Made by a program: the position numbers and the translations under genes. Shown piece after piece: positions 47,888 through 56,748 of a stretch of DNA of 64,000 bases. The notes under the pieces were generated by a model. The model was given only the letters and a program-made list of their open reading frames with translations. It did not search any database and had not been told where the DNA came from. Positions within the stretch are counted from its first letter, which is position 1. The number at the start of each line of letters is the position of its first letter. The stretch is from Shinella sp. UYSO24. Lineage in GTDB: Bacteria; Pseudomonadota; Alphaproteobacteria; Rhizobiales; Rhizobiaceae. The stretch lies in NCBI GenBank assembly GCA_902167985.1, contig CABHNZ010000007.1, positions 1 through 64,000 of the forward strand, given 5' to 3'.

Positions 47888-48060
47888 CCGCGGCCGGCCG
47901 CCCTCCAGCCCTCCTCCCAGCCCCTAGGCGCCAGCACGTCGCGGCATCTCCGTCATGGCACTTGCCGGTCGAAGCCAAGTCTCGGCGTGCCACGACCTTT
48001 TCGCGCGGGTCGAGAACTTTCTGACATTCCACGCGTTATCGGAGCGGAGGAATTGTGCAG

Positions 48061-48333
48061 ATGACCGTTGTTTTCGCAATTTTGACAGTGATAGCCGTCC
48101 TGATCGCCGCGTCAGCGGCAAGTCTCGCCCTGGTCATCCGGGCAAAGGCGCGGGCTCTTGCGTCCCTCTACCGTGAAGAATCGGCGCTGCCGACACATGC
48201 CTGTAACACGCAGTCTCTAAAGCCGCTTGCAGAGCGGAAGGGCGTGGCCGCGATCCGCTCAACCGGGCGGGCACGTCGTCGAGTGAGGATCTACGCCTCC
48301 TCGCATTTGCCATCCTGGGTGCCGCACCATTGA
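48061..48333 (+). CDS. small membrane-anchored hypothetical protein
   Basis: 90 residues from ATG 48061, with GGAGG 13 bases upstream; GTG 48055 is an alternative. One N-terminal helix (VVFAILTVIAVLIAASAASLALVI) followed by a basic, Arg-rich tail (RAKARALASL, STGRARRRVRIYASS). I recognise no family. The tail composition is unlike typical neighbours, and only the helix and the ribosome-binding site argue for coding. Confidence 0.45.
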   Translation: MTVVFAILTVIAVLIAASAASLALVIRAKARALASLYREESALPTHACNTQSLKPLAERKGVAAIRSTGRARRRVRIYASSHLPSWVPHH

Positions 48334-48523
48334 AAATCGCGTGTCCGCAGCACAGATTTGCACAATGCGGTAACGAAATTGCGTCAGCTGGCGGCAATCT
48401 AACCGATTAATACGCATTTCGCGTCACAAATCGTTCAAATTAACCTTGCTCAGCTAACGCATTAGATGCAGTCTGGAGTTAATCACTAGGGGAATGCGGC
48501 ACAAGCCGTCGGGAATTGGAAGA

Positions 48524-48757
48524 ATGACTGGTATTCGCAAGCTCATGCTGTTTATCGGCCTGCTGATGGCAGGCGGTATCCCGCTCATTCTGGTTTCGTT
48601 GTGCCGCGTGCGCGACGGGTCGGCCCTTGCCTCCATTCCGGCAGGCGAATGGGCAAAGGCACTTATGTTCAGCGTTGTGATGCTCGGTCTCATTCTCGTC
48701 GTGGCGCGTTCCGCAAGCCGCGAACACCGCTCTCACCGCAAGATCGGTCATCGCTGA
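48524..48757 (+). CDS. small two-helix membrane protein
   Basis: 77 residues from ATG 48524 after GGAAG. Two helices, LMLFIGLLMAGGIPLILVSL and WAKALMFSVVMLGLILVVA, with a short periplasmic loop containing RVRDGSALASIPAGE and a basic His/Arg tail (SREHRSHRKIGHR). An in-frame ATG at 48494 would add ten residues. Family not recognised. Preceded by an AT-rich stretch (48400-48490) likely to hold its promoter. Confidence 0.6.
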   Translation: MTGIRKLMLFIGLLMAGGIPLILVSLCRVRDGSALASIPAGEWAKALMFSVVMLGLILVVARSASREHRSHRKIGHR

Positions 48758-48810
48758 GCCTTGAGGCCTGCGAGCAGGCAGAGACACGTTTTCGATCATC
48801 ACAATCGATA

Positions 48811-48946
48811 GAGGGCGCAGCGTGTAACAACGGCTGCGCCAAAATGATTCGTGGCCGGAACTGATTCGCGCCCCCTTCAAATCCGCCCGACATTTCGAAC
48901 AGCAAAAGACCATCCCGAAGCAGCTTCCATATGGGGCTGCTTTTTT
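48811..48946 (+). ncRNA. candidate small RNA or 3-UTR with two hairpins and terminator
   Basis: Hairpin 1: GGCGCAGC (48814-48821) with GCTGCGCC (48833-48840). Then about 75 bases with CCCCCTTCAAATCCGCCC. Then a terminator hairpin starting AAGCAGC (48918) and ending GCTGC followed by TTTTTT (48946). This 296-base gap has no convincing gene. It could be an independent sRNA or only the 3-UTR of the preceding membrane protein; I see no clear promoter between them. Confidence 0.4.
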
Positions 48947-49053
48947 GTGGCCTGTGATCCGCGTGAAAAGCGCAGGGAAGAATTGCGAGGTGAGTGGGGA
49001 AGAAATCAGGCCGTTTGGCCGGTGTGTTTTTCAGGAGATAATCTGGGAAGATT

Positions 49054-49129
<76 letters not shown>

Positions 49130-49242
49130 ATCAGGGTGGTCCGGTATGCTTTCCGGTCCTGGGAAACTCCGTCAGCGGCGTTTCGCTTGGGAGTGGCGGC
49201 TTAGTACTTCTGGATTTGAGGAAGTGCAAGCATAAAAATTGA

Positions 49243-49276
49243 GGTCCGGCGATTTTTTTTGTTTTGGCGCCGGACC
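49243..49276. terminator. terminator between tRNA-Ala and the FYDLN gene
   Basis: GGTCCGGCG (49243-49251) pairs perfectly with CGCCGGACC (49268-49276) around a T-rich loop. It lies 19 bases beyond the stop of the minus-strand gene at 49295, so it mainly terminates that gene. Confidence 0.65.
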
Positions 49277-49294
49277 TTACCGCAAATGAGGGGA

Positions 49295-49681
49295 TCAGCC
49301 CTCGTCGTCGTCACCGCCGACGCCGATGATGCCCGACATGTCGTCGTCTTCATCGTCTTCGTCTGCTTCGAGGAACGTATCGTCGTCATCGCCGAGATCG
49401 ACGTCTTCGTCATCGCCCATATCAGGAATGTCGTCGCCGCTGTTTGCGTCGTCGCCCTCATCGTGAGAGACGAGCTCGACGTCCTGGTTCTCGGAATCGA
49501 CTTCCTGAACTTCTTCTTCCTCTGCCTGCTCCATCTTCACCTGAGCGCTATGCTCAGCGAAGAAGGACAGCGGCCAGGACTTGCCGCTATACGGCGAAAC
49601 CACCGGATCACGGTTCAGGTCGTAGAATTTCTTGCCGGTATCGGGATCGGTACGCTTGGTTCCGAGTTCTGCTTTTGCCAC
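49295..49681 (-). CDS. TIGR02300 / FYDLN acid-domain protein
   Basis: 128 residues. The N-terminal domain, about 45 residues, has the family signature AELGTKRTDPDTGKKFYDLNRDP and PVVSPYSGKSWPL. The remaining two-thirds is extremely acidic (runs such as DDDDTFLEADEDDEDDD) and ends GIIGVGGDDDEG. The family is restricted to alphaproteobacteria and relatives and has no known function. No signal peptide. Frame intact. Confidence 0.92.
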   Translation of the reverse strand: MAKAELGTKRTDPDTGKKFYDLNRDPVVSPYSGKSWPLSFFAEHSAQVKMEQAEEEEVQEVDSENQDVELVSHDEGDDANSGDDIPDMGDDEDVDLGDDDDTFLEADEDDEDDDMSGIIGVGGDDDEG

Positions 49682-49905
49682 AGTAAAGCCTCTTGAACAT
49701 GGCCGAAAACATCGGCTCGCCGCGGAAACGGCAATGTCAGGGTGAAAAATCTAAGCCGGACCCCATAAGGCTTAGCGCCTTTCATGTCAAAGGCAAACTT
49801 TTCCCGCCATGCGCGCGTAACAACCGGATGACCGCCCCCCGCGCTTGTGCTAACGACGGGGGCACGATCGAAGGGCGCTCGTAAGAGCAGGATGGAAGGA
49901 CGAAA

Positions 49906-50545
49906 ATGTATCAGCCACCGCATTTTCGCGAGGAAGATCTCGCCACCCAGCAGGCCCTGATTCGAGCCCATCCGCTCGGTCTTCTGGTGACATCCGGCAA
50001 TGGCGGGCTGATCGCCAATGCCGTGCCCTTCCATCTCGATGCCGAGGCTCGGAAAAAGGCACGCTGCGCCTGCATCTCGCCCGTGCGAACGAGCAGTGGA
50101 AGGATATCCGCGACGGCGCCTCCATCCTGACCGTTTTCCAGGGCGCAGATTCCTACGTCACGCCCTCCTGGTACGCCACCAAGCAGGAGACCGGCAAGGT
50201 CGTGCCCACCTGGAACTACGCCATTGTCCAGGCCCGTGGTACCGCCCGCGTCATCGAGGATGCCGACTGGCTTCTTTCCCAGATCGATGCGATCACTGGC
50301 CAGCAGGAAGGCGCTCGCGCCGCGCCCTGGGCGGTGGCCGATGCGCCGCAGGATTCGTCCGCGCGCAGCTCAAGGGCATTATCGGCGTCGAGATCGAGAT
50401 CACCGCCATCGAAGGCAAGTGGAAGGTCAGCCAGAACCGCAATCTGTCGGATCGCGAAGGCGTCGCCGCCGGCCTCGACCAGATGCCGGGCCAGACGGAT
50501 ATGGCTGAACTCGTGCGGAGCTATGGCGCACGCCGCCCTGCCTGA
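49906..50545 (+). CDS. PaiB-family FMN-binding regulator
   Basis: Split-barrel flavin-binding protein related to Bacillus PaiB. Begins MYQPPHFREEDLATQQALIRAHPLG, the conserved family start; then GLIANAVPFHLDAEA, LARANEQWKDI, VTPSWYATKQETGKVVPTWNYAIVQARG and GIIGVEIEITAIEGKWKVSQN. Two one-base losses: a G near 50062 (ARKK-GTLRLHLAR) and a T near 50353 (APQD-FVRAQLKGI). Restored length is 213 residues, normal for PaiB. In Bacillus, PaiB with PaiA affects sporulation and protease genes; here the role is unknown. Confidence 0.88.
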
Positions 50546-50626
50546 ACCCCGCGTCGCCGGCCTGCCCTTTTGAAGGCGGCGCCACCTAACCCTTTCCGGC
50601 ATAACCGCCTCCAGCCTAACCGCATA

Positions 50627-51277
50627 ATGAGTGACACAGTGACCGATACCGTAATGACGATTGCCATCGATGGCCCGGCCGCAGCCGGCAAGGGCACCCT
50701 GTCCCGGCTGATTGCCGAGGCCTATGGCTTTCATCATCTCGATACGGGCCTGACCTATCGCGCAACGGCCAAGGCGCTTCTCGATCGCGGCCTGCCGCTC
50801 GATGACGAGGCCGTCGCCGAAAAGGTCGCAAGGGAGCTCGAACTTGCCGGTCTAGACCGCGATGTTCTTTCGGTCCATGCGATCGGCGAGGCAGCCTCGA
50901 AGATCGCCGTCATGCCGGCCGTCCGTCGTGCGCTGGTGGAAGCACAGCAGGCCTTTGCGGTCAGAAAGCCGGGAACTGTGCTCGATGGTCGCGACATCGG
51001 TACTGTCGTCTGCCCGGACGCACCGGTGAAGCTATACGTGACGGCCTCGCCGGAAGTGCGCGCCAGACGCCGCTATGACGAGATTGTCGCCAAGGGCCAG
51101 TCGGCCGATTACGAGACGATTTTCGAAGATGTGAAGAAGCGCGACGAGCGCGACATGGGCCGCGCCGACAGTCCTTTGAAGCCCGCAGTCGACGCGCACT
51201 TGCTTGATACGTCCGAAATGAGTATAGAGGCGGCGTTTCAGGTCGCGCGCGCATTCATTGACGCCGCCCTGAAATAG
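50627..51277 (+). CDS. cmk: cytidylate kinase
   Basis: Phosphorylates CMP and dCMP. 216 residues from ATG 50627 ([16 protein letters not shown]); ATG 50654 (MTIAIDG) is the usual family start and may be the real one. Walker [73 protein letters not shown] and [16 protein letters not shown]. The frame is intact. Directly upstream of rpsA, a gene order conserved widely across Proteobacteria. Confidence 0.95.
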   Translation: MSDTVTDTVMTIAIDGPAAAGKGTLSRLIAEAYGFHHLDTGLTYRATAKALLDRGLPLDDEAVAEKVARELELAGLDRDVLSVHAIGEAASKIAVMPAVRRALVEAQQAFAVRKPGTVLDGRDIGTVVCPDAPVKLYVTASPEVRARRRYDEIVAKGQSADYETIFEDVKKRDERDMGRADSPLKPAVDAHLLDTSEMSIEAAFQVARAFIDAALK

Positions 51278-51341
51278 AGGTGACGCGCCGGTTCTGCCGG
51301 TTCCGATCCGAAGTCCTTGAGTTCAGACCCAGCGCCGGATT

Positions 51342-51427
51342 GCCTCCCAACATATGGAGGCGGGCTGAGGCTTGAGGGCGTGTTTAACACGAACCCCCGG
51401 CGCAGATGTGTCCCTTTTTCAAAGGGA
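51342..51427 (+). promoter_or_regulatory. structured leader of rpsA
   Basis: Two hairpins in the 167-base cmk-rpsA gap: GCCTCC (51342-51347) with GGAGGC (51356-51361), and TCCCTTT (51411-51417) with AAAGGGA (51421-51427) ending 17 bases before the ATG and close to the CAGGAGA ribosome-binding site. Ribosomal protein S1 commonly autoregulates its own translation, so a control role is possible but not shown. Confidence 0.4.
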
Positions 51428-51444
51428 TACGATCAGGAGATTTC

Positions 51445-53148
51445 ATGGCAGTATCTACCCCGTCGCGTGAAGACTTTGCAGCCCTCCTCGAAGAATCCTT
51501 TGCAAAGACCGATCTCGCAGAAGGCTACGTAACTAAGGGCCTCGTCACCGCGATCGAAAAGGACGTTGCCGTTGTTGACGTCGGCCTCAAGGTCGAAGGT
51601 CGCATCGCGCTGAAGGAATTCGGTGCAAAGGGCAAGGACGGCTCGCTGAAGGTTGGCGACGAAGTCGAAGTTTACGTCGAGCGCATCGAAAACGCTCTCG
51701 GCGAAGCTGTTCTGTCGCGCGAAAAGGCTCGCCGCGAAGAGAGCTGGGTCAAGCTCGAAGCCAAGTTCGAAGCTGGCGAGCGCGTTGAAGGCGTTATCTT
51801 CAACCAGGTCAAGGGTGGCTTCACCGTCGATCTCGACGGCGCCGTTGCCTTCCTGCCGCGTTCGCAGGTCGACATCCGTCCGATCCGCGACGTTACCCCG
51901 CTCATGCACAACCCGCAGCCCTTCGAAATCCTCAAGATGGACAAGCGTCGCGGCAACATCGTTGTTTCGCGCCGTACGGTTCTTGAAGAATCGCGTGCCG
52001 AGCAGCGTTCTGAAATCGTTCAGAACCTCGAAGAAGGCCAGGTTGTTGACGGCGTCGTCAAGAACATTACCGATTACGGTGCGTTCGTTGACCTCGGCGG
52101 CATCGACGGCCTGCTGCACGTCACCGATATGGCTTGGCGCCGCGTCAACCATCCGTCGGAAATCCTGTCCATTGGCCAGCAGGTCAAGGTTCAGATCATC
52201 CGCATCAACCAGGAAACCCACCGTATCTCGCTCGGCATGAAGCAGCTCGAGTCGGATCCGTGGGATGGCATTGCCGCCAAGTACCCGGTCGGCAAGAAGA
52301 TTTCCGGTACCGTCACGAACATCACCGACTACGGTGCATTCGTCGAGCTGGAGCCGGGCATCGAAGGCCTGATCCACATCTCGGAAATGTCCTGGACCAA
52401 GAAGAACGTACACCCCGGCAAGATCCTGTCCACGAGCCAGGAAGTCGACGTTGTCGTTCTCGAAGTCGACCCGTCCAAGCGTCGTATTTCGCTCGGCCTC
52501 AAGCAGACCCTGGAAAACCCGTGGCAGGCATTCGCCTACTCGCATCCGGCCGGCACTGAAGTCGAAGGCGAAGTCAAGAACAAGACCGAATTCGGCCTGT
52601 TCATCGGCCTCGACGGCGACGTTGACGGCATGGTTCACCTCTCTGACCTCGACTGGAACCGTCCGGGCGAACAGGTCATCGAGGAGTTCAACAAGGGCGA
52701 CGTCGTCAAGGCTGTCGTTCTCGATGTTGACGTCGAGAAGGAGCGTATTTCGCTCGGCATCAAGCAGCTCGGCCGTGACACGGTCGGTGAAGCTGCTTCG
52801 GCTGGCGACCTGCGCAAGAACGCTGTCGTTTCGTGCGAAGTCATCGCCGTTAACGACGGTGGCGTCGAAGTGAAGCTGGTTGCTCACGAAGACATCACGT
52901 CCTTCATCCGCCGCAACGACCTGGCACGCGATCGCGACGATCAGCGTCCGGAGCGTTTCTCGGTTGGCCAGGTTTTCGACGCCCGCGTCGTCAACTTCTC
53001 CAAGAAGGACCGCAAGGTCATGCTTTCGATCAAGGCGCTGGAAATCGCTGAAGAGAAGGAAGCAGTCGCACAGTTCGGTTCGTCCGACTCGGGCGCTTCG
53101 CTCGGCGACATCCTCGGCGCGGCTCTGAAGAACCGCAACGCTGAGTAA
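51445..53148 (+). CDS. rpsA: 30S ribosomal protein S1
   Basis: 567 residues from ATG 51445 (MAVSTPSREDFAALLEES), intact. Six S1 RNA-binding repeats can be followed, for example GLVTAIEKDVAVVDVGLKVEG, GVVKNITDYGAFVDLGGIDGLLHVTDM, GTVTNITDYGAFVELEPGIEGLIHISEM and GEVKNKTEFGLFIGLDGDVDGMVHLSDL. It delivers mRNA to the ribosome. Codon use is strongly biased to a few optimal codons. It is the longest fully intact frame in this half of the window, showing that the frame breaks elsewhere are scattered and not universal. Confidence 0.97.
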   Translation: MAVSTPSREDFAALLEESFAKTDLAEGYVTKGLVTAIEKDVAVVDVGLKVEGRIALKEFGAKGKDGSLKVGDEVEVYVERIENALGEAVLSREKARREESWVKLEAKFEAGERVEGVIFNQVKGGFTVDLDGAVAFLPRSQVDIRPIRDVTPLMHNPQPFEILKMDKRRGNIVVSRRTVLEESRAEQRSEIVQNLEEGQVVDGVVKNITDYGAFVDLGGIDGLLHVTDMAWRRVNHPSEILSIGQQVKVQIIRINQETHRISLGMKQLESDPWDGIAAKYPVGKKISGTVTNITDYGAFVELEPGIEGLIHISEMSWTKKNVHPGKILSTSQEVDVVVLEVDPSKRRISLGLKQTLENPWQAFAYSHPAGTEVEGEVKNKTEFGLFIGLDGDVDGMVHLSDLDWNRPGEQVIEEFNKGDVVKAVVLDVDVEKERISLGIKQLGRDTVGEAASAGDLRKNAVVSCEVIAVNDGGVEVKLVAHEDITSFIRRNDLARDRDDQRPERFSVGQVFDARVVNFSKKDRKVMLSIKALEIAEEKEAVAQFGSSDSGASLGDILGAALKNRNAE

Positions 53149-53177
53149 GCCTCAAGCGATTGATGTGAAATGAGAAA

Positions 53178-53209
53178 GCCGCCGGATCGAAAGGTCCGGC
53201 GGCTTTTTT
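53178..53209 (+). terminator. Rho-independent terminator after rpsA
   Basis: GCCGCCGGA (53178-53186) pairs with TCCGGCGGC (53195-53203), eight-base loop, then TTTTTT. It lies 29 bases after the rpsA stop. Confidence 0.93.
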
Positions 53210-53273
53210 CATGGCCGCGTCACGGCCTGTTCCTGAAATACTGTGTCGCCGGGAAGCTTCGCCGGCTCCGATC

Positions 53274-53294
53274 GGGGCAGGGGCAGGGGAGGGG
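53274..53294 (+). other. G-quadruplex motif
   Basis: Four GGGG tracts at 53274, 53280, 53286 and 53291, separated by CA, CA and A. Further GGGG tracts follow near 53308 and 53314. It lies in the gap between the rpsA terminator and the stop of the minus-strand gene at 53399. The loops of one or two bases and four-layer tracts would make a very stable quadruplex. Confidence 0.7.
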
Positions 53295-53398
53295 CCGTGA
53301 CAGGAAAGGGGAAGGGGACAGGCAGAGGGAAGGCGAACGAGCCCTCCCGATGGGACGGGCAGCACGCAGGCGAAGCCTCACGCCCCGGTCTCAGAAGC

Positions 53399-55589
53399 CT
53401 ACTTCCAACCCGCCATCTTGAAATAGAGATCGTGCGGCAGATCATCGTCTTGATCCGCGCCATGTGCCAGATGCGCCGTCGGCGCGGCACGCTTGCCGGC
53501 AGCCGCTGCACTGGGACTGGGGCTGGGGCCAGGACTGCGGCTGGTTTCAGGTTGGGACTGACCGGCAGAAGCCGTGTCCGACCGCTCGGCCTTTGGCCCG
53601 TCCGTCTTGCCGTCCGCCGTCAGCGGCCCGCTTTCGGCACCAGCATTGGCGCTTGTATCGCCGCCGTCCTCTGCGCCGCCATTCGCCTGATCGGCATCTT
53701 GATCGTCGTCATCGTCGAAAGCCTGCTCGCCGGGCTGTTGCGGATGCTCGCCATCTTCATCGACGGCCGAAATCTCGATCGTCGGCCGCCGGGGCCGACG
53801 CTGCGGCGGCTGGTCGAGCGGCGGATAGGTGACATAGGGAAAGACAAAGCCTTCGCGCGCCTGCGCCGCCTGCATCTGCGGGGAAAGCGGCAGAGGCAAT
53901 CCGTCGATATCCTCGCGGCCGGAGGTGGAGGCATGCTGACGGGCCTGGGCAAGCATCTGCGGCAGGTCCGCATCGTCTGCTATGCTTCCTGTCGTCTGCG
54001 GATCGGCTGGTGCCGCCATCGCCTTGGCCTGCGCCATCAGCTGTCCGGTGTCGCTCGAACCCATGGCAAGCCCGCCGGCAATAAGACGGGCAATGAAATC
54101 ATCGACCATCGAACCACGCCCATGCGCAGCAAGTGCGGCAATCAGGCCCGGCAGGGTATTGCCGGCAAGGGCGGTTGCCAGCCACTCGATCGTCGCCAGC
54201 GTATCTGGCCGGCTGGCAATCACCTGCGAGAGGCCGGTGCTCACCGGGGCGCGGCCGGTAACGGCCATATCGGGGAAATCCTGATCCGGAGCCGCGGTTA
54301 AATCGCCTGAAATCTGGCCCGCAGCGGGTGATGGGCTGGGCGTGCCGGTCAGGCTCTGGCCGAGATTGCGGATCTGTGCGGCAAGGCCGGAAAGAAATGT
54401 CTGGGCGTTTACGCCTGCGTTGGCCTGCGGCCCGCTGGCGGCTCCGGGCGTCGCTGTTGCGGCCGGCCGGTCGGCATGGCCCAGCAGGGAGCCATCGGCA
54501 CCCTTGTCCGCAAGAGCCGAAGCCGCCGTGGCGCTGGCTGGCTGTGCCGGCTCGGGGCCTCCACCATTGTCGTCGCACCAGGGGAGGTTCCGGGGCCTGT
54601 GCCCGGCGCATTGGCATTCGGCAGAGTTGATCCTGCGGTCTGGCTCCCCGGCGTTGCCGCGCCTCCCTGTGTTCCCGGGCCTGCCTGGCTTCCCTGAGTG
54701 ATCTGTGCGGCTTGTCGTCCATCCGCAGCGGAAGTGCCTGCGCCTGTCCCTGGGCCTGCGCCGGTCGAGGCCGTGGGCGCGCCCGGCTGGCCGTCGGGCC
54801 CATCGCCCTGCATTGCATCGTGGTCGCACCCTGTGCTGCAGGGCCAGCCGCTGCTGATCCTGTCGCGGCCGTACTTGCCGGAATGCTTGCTTGTGCCGCC
54901 GTGGCAAGACTGGTCGCGCCGGGTAGGGCCGTGCGGGGCGACAGGGCATCCGGTTCTGCATCCTGCTGATAGGCCGAGAGTACGGCACGCATGACCTGAT
55001 CAGGATCGGCGCCATCGGTCAGCGCTGCTTCGAGATAGGCGGTCAGCCGGGCGGCATCCGGTCCGGCCGGGCTGCGCAGCAGGTCGGCAAGCATCCGAAG
55101 CGAGGTGCCGCTGACGCTCTGGTTGATCGTCGCCTCCAGATCCTGCCGCTCGGCCGTGGACATGGCGCTGACGGCGGTCGCAAGCCGCGCTGCGTAATCC
55201 TGCAGCCCCTCGCTGTCGCCACGCGGCATCTGCAGCGCCTGACCAATCGCATCGGCGATGGCAGAGACGCCCTGCGCCATCTGCAACTGTCCGGAAAGCG
55301 AGAGAAGCCCGTAGCGCCCGCCCGAAAGCGGTGACGCCGGTGCGCTCTCGGCCGAAGTCGCATTGCTGGTCGTTCCAACGGTCGTACCAGCGGTCGTATT
55401 GGTGGCGGTACTGGGCGTCGTGCTGCTGGCCGCAGTGGTGGAGCCGCCTGTGGTCGATGTGGAATTTGCCGTTGTTGCCGCAGAGGAGGCCGTGCCGGTC
55501 GTGGCGTTCGAAGCCGAGGCGCCATCCGTGGCGCTGCCGGTCGTCGTCGTTGCAGGCATGCTGCTTGTGGTACGAACGGGGGCCAGCAT
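53399..55589 (-). CDS. long low-complexity hypothetical protein (about 730 residues)
   Basis: ATG 55589 with GAGGAG upstream. The first 90 residues are almost only Thr, Ala, Ser and Gly (TTTTGSATDG, STTGGSTTAASSTTP). A helical segment follows (LLSLSGQLQMAQGVSAIADAIGQAL, LATAVSAMSTAERQDLEATINQ), then a Gly/Pro/Ala spacer (PTASTGAGPGTGAGTS), a second ordered region (VIASRPDTLATIEWLATALAGNTLPGLIAALAAHG) and an acidic tail (EQAFDDDDDQDADQ). Two one-base G losses, near 54810 and 54570, break the frame. I recognise no domain. No signal peptide is visible. Composition recalls flagellar hook-length or secreted linker proteins, but this is only a resemblance. Confidence 0.65.
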
Positions 55590-55775
55590 CACCTGCTCCT
55601 CTGTCTGAATTGCAAAAAGGCAGGCCGGCCGGAGGATTGTTTTGTCGCAACGGTACGGCGTTGCGGCCGCGGCGCATCATGGCGCCGGATCAGCCGAAGG
55701 TCAGATTATCCGTCGATCATAGTTAAGTTTTTGATAATTGCGCGGATCCGGGCGTGTCCGGTGTCGCTTCACCCG

Positions 55776-56399
55776 TCAGCTATGGGCGAAGATATCCGTT
55801 TCGTCCCAGCCGAGAAGATCAAGCTTGGCACGCGTCGGCAGAAACTCGAAACAGGCTTTTGCCAGTTCGCTGCGACCGTCGCGCTCGAGCCGTGCGGTCA
55901 GCTTGTCGCGCAGCGCATGGAGATGCAGGACGTCCGATGCCGCATATTCGAGCTGCGCCTGTGAAAGCTTGTCGGCCGCCCAGTCGGTCTGCTGCTGCGC
56001 CTTCGAAATATCGACCTCCAGCAATTCCCGCAGATTGTCCTTCAGCCCATGTCGGTCCGTATAGGTGCGCGTCAGGCGCGACGCGATCTTGGTGCAGAAG
56101 ACCGGTGTGGTGGTGACGCCGAATGTATGAAAGAGAACGGCAATATCGAACCGGCCATAGTGAAAGATCTTCTGCCGGCCGGGATCCGAGAGCAGTGACA
56201 GGAGATTGGGGGCTTGCGTCTGCCCGCGCGCGATGCGGATGACATCGGCGCTGCCGTCACCGGGCGAGAGCTGCACGACGCAGAGGCGGTCGCGACGCGG
56301 CACGAGGCCCAGCGTCTCGGTATCGATGGCGATCGCGTCTGTGTAGCGCGCAGCATCCGCCGCCGAAATATCCTGCTCATGGTAGCGTATCACGGCCAT
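55776..56399 (-). CDS. ribonuclease D-like 3-5 exonuclease
   Basis: 207 residues, intact: a stand-alone DEDDy exonuclease domain without the HRDC domains of full-length RNase D. Metal ligands: Asp and Glu in AIAIDTETLGLVPRRD, Asp in IFHYGRFDIAVLFHTFG, and Tyr and Asp in LEYAASDVLHLHALRDKL. Short RNase D of this kind is normal in Rhizobiales and is inferred to trim tRNA 3 ends. ATG 56399. Confidence 0.9.
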   Translation of the reverse strand: MAVIRYHEQDISAADAARYTDAIAIDTETLGLVPRRDRLCVVQLSPGDGSADVIRIARGQTQAPNLLSLLSDPGRQKIFHYGRFDIAVLFHTFGVTTTPVFCTKIASRLTRTYTDRHGLKDNLRELLEVDISKAQQQTDWAADKLSQAQLEYAASDVLHLHALRDKLTARLERDGRSELAKACFEFLPTRAKLDLLGWDETDIFAHS

Positions 56400-56540
56400 G
56401 TGGCACTCTCCTGTCGTCTCTTCTCAAGCCTATAGACCAGCTTCCGGCCGAAGCCCACCCATGGCGGCTGATCCGTGTCGCGGCCCCTGATTTGTGCCCT
56501 TGCACCAGGCCTGTCACTGCGATCTGCCTCCAAATGAAGT

Positions 56541-56595
56541 GAGCAATTGCTCAGCATTGCAACCAATGCATTGCTGCGTTGCAACAAGCATGCTT
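56541..56595 (+). promoter_or_regulatory. palindrome-rich control region upstream of the sRNA
   Basis: GAGCAATTGCTC (56541-56552) and AAGCATGCTT (56586-56595) are perfect palindromes. TTGCAAC occurs at 56557-56563 and 56579-56585, two helical turns apart. The cluster sits just upstream of the inferred sRNA start, which suggests regulated transcription. Confidence 0.45.
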
Positions 56596-56619
56596 GGCGA
56601 AGCAGGGAGGTTCACGTAA

Positions 56620-56748
56620 TTTCACCTCATCGAGCAACACACCTCCTCCTCCCAGTGTTGTTCGATACCGGATCGGCAACATCCTCCTCCTCCCAGTTGC
56701 CGGTCAAGTTTAAAGCCTGGCGCATCCTCCTCCCGCGCCAGGCTTTTT
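56620..56748 (+). ncRNA. alpha-r14 (NfeR1/cuckoo-type) small RNA with three anti-Shine-Dalgarno hairpins
   Basis: Three consecutive hairpins each present a CCTCCTCC loop. Hairpin 1: stem 56632-56640 / 56655-56663, loop CCTCCTCCTCCC. Hairpin 2: stem GATCGGCAAC (56671-56680) with GTTGCCGGTC (56696-56705), loop again CCTCCTCCTCCC. Hairpin 3: AAAGCCTGGCGC (56712-56723) with GCGCCAGGCTTT (56735-56746), loop CCTCCTCCC, followed by TT; this is the Rho-independent terminator. The motif is complementary to Shine-Dalgarno GGAGG and defines the rhizobial alpha-r14 family, which represses translation of many transporter mRNAs. The 5 end is estimated from family length. Confidence 0.85.

Noticed and set aside
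47888..48060. Another CCTCCTCC-type sRNA, because the gap contains CCTCCTCCC.
   Set aside because: Only one motif copy is present and it is not placed in a hairpin loop or followed by a terminator.
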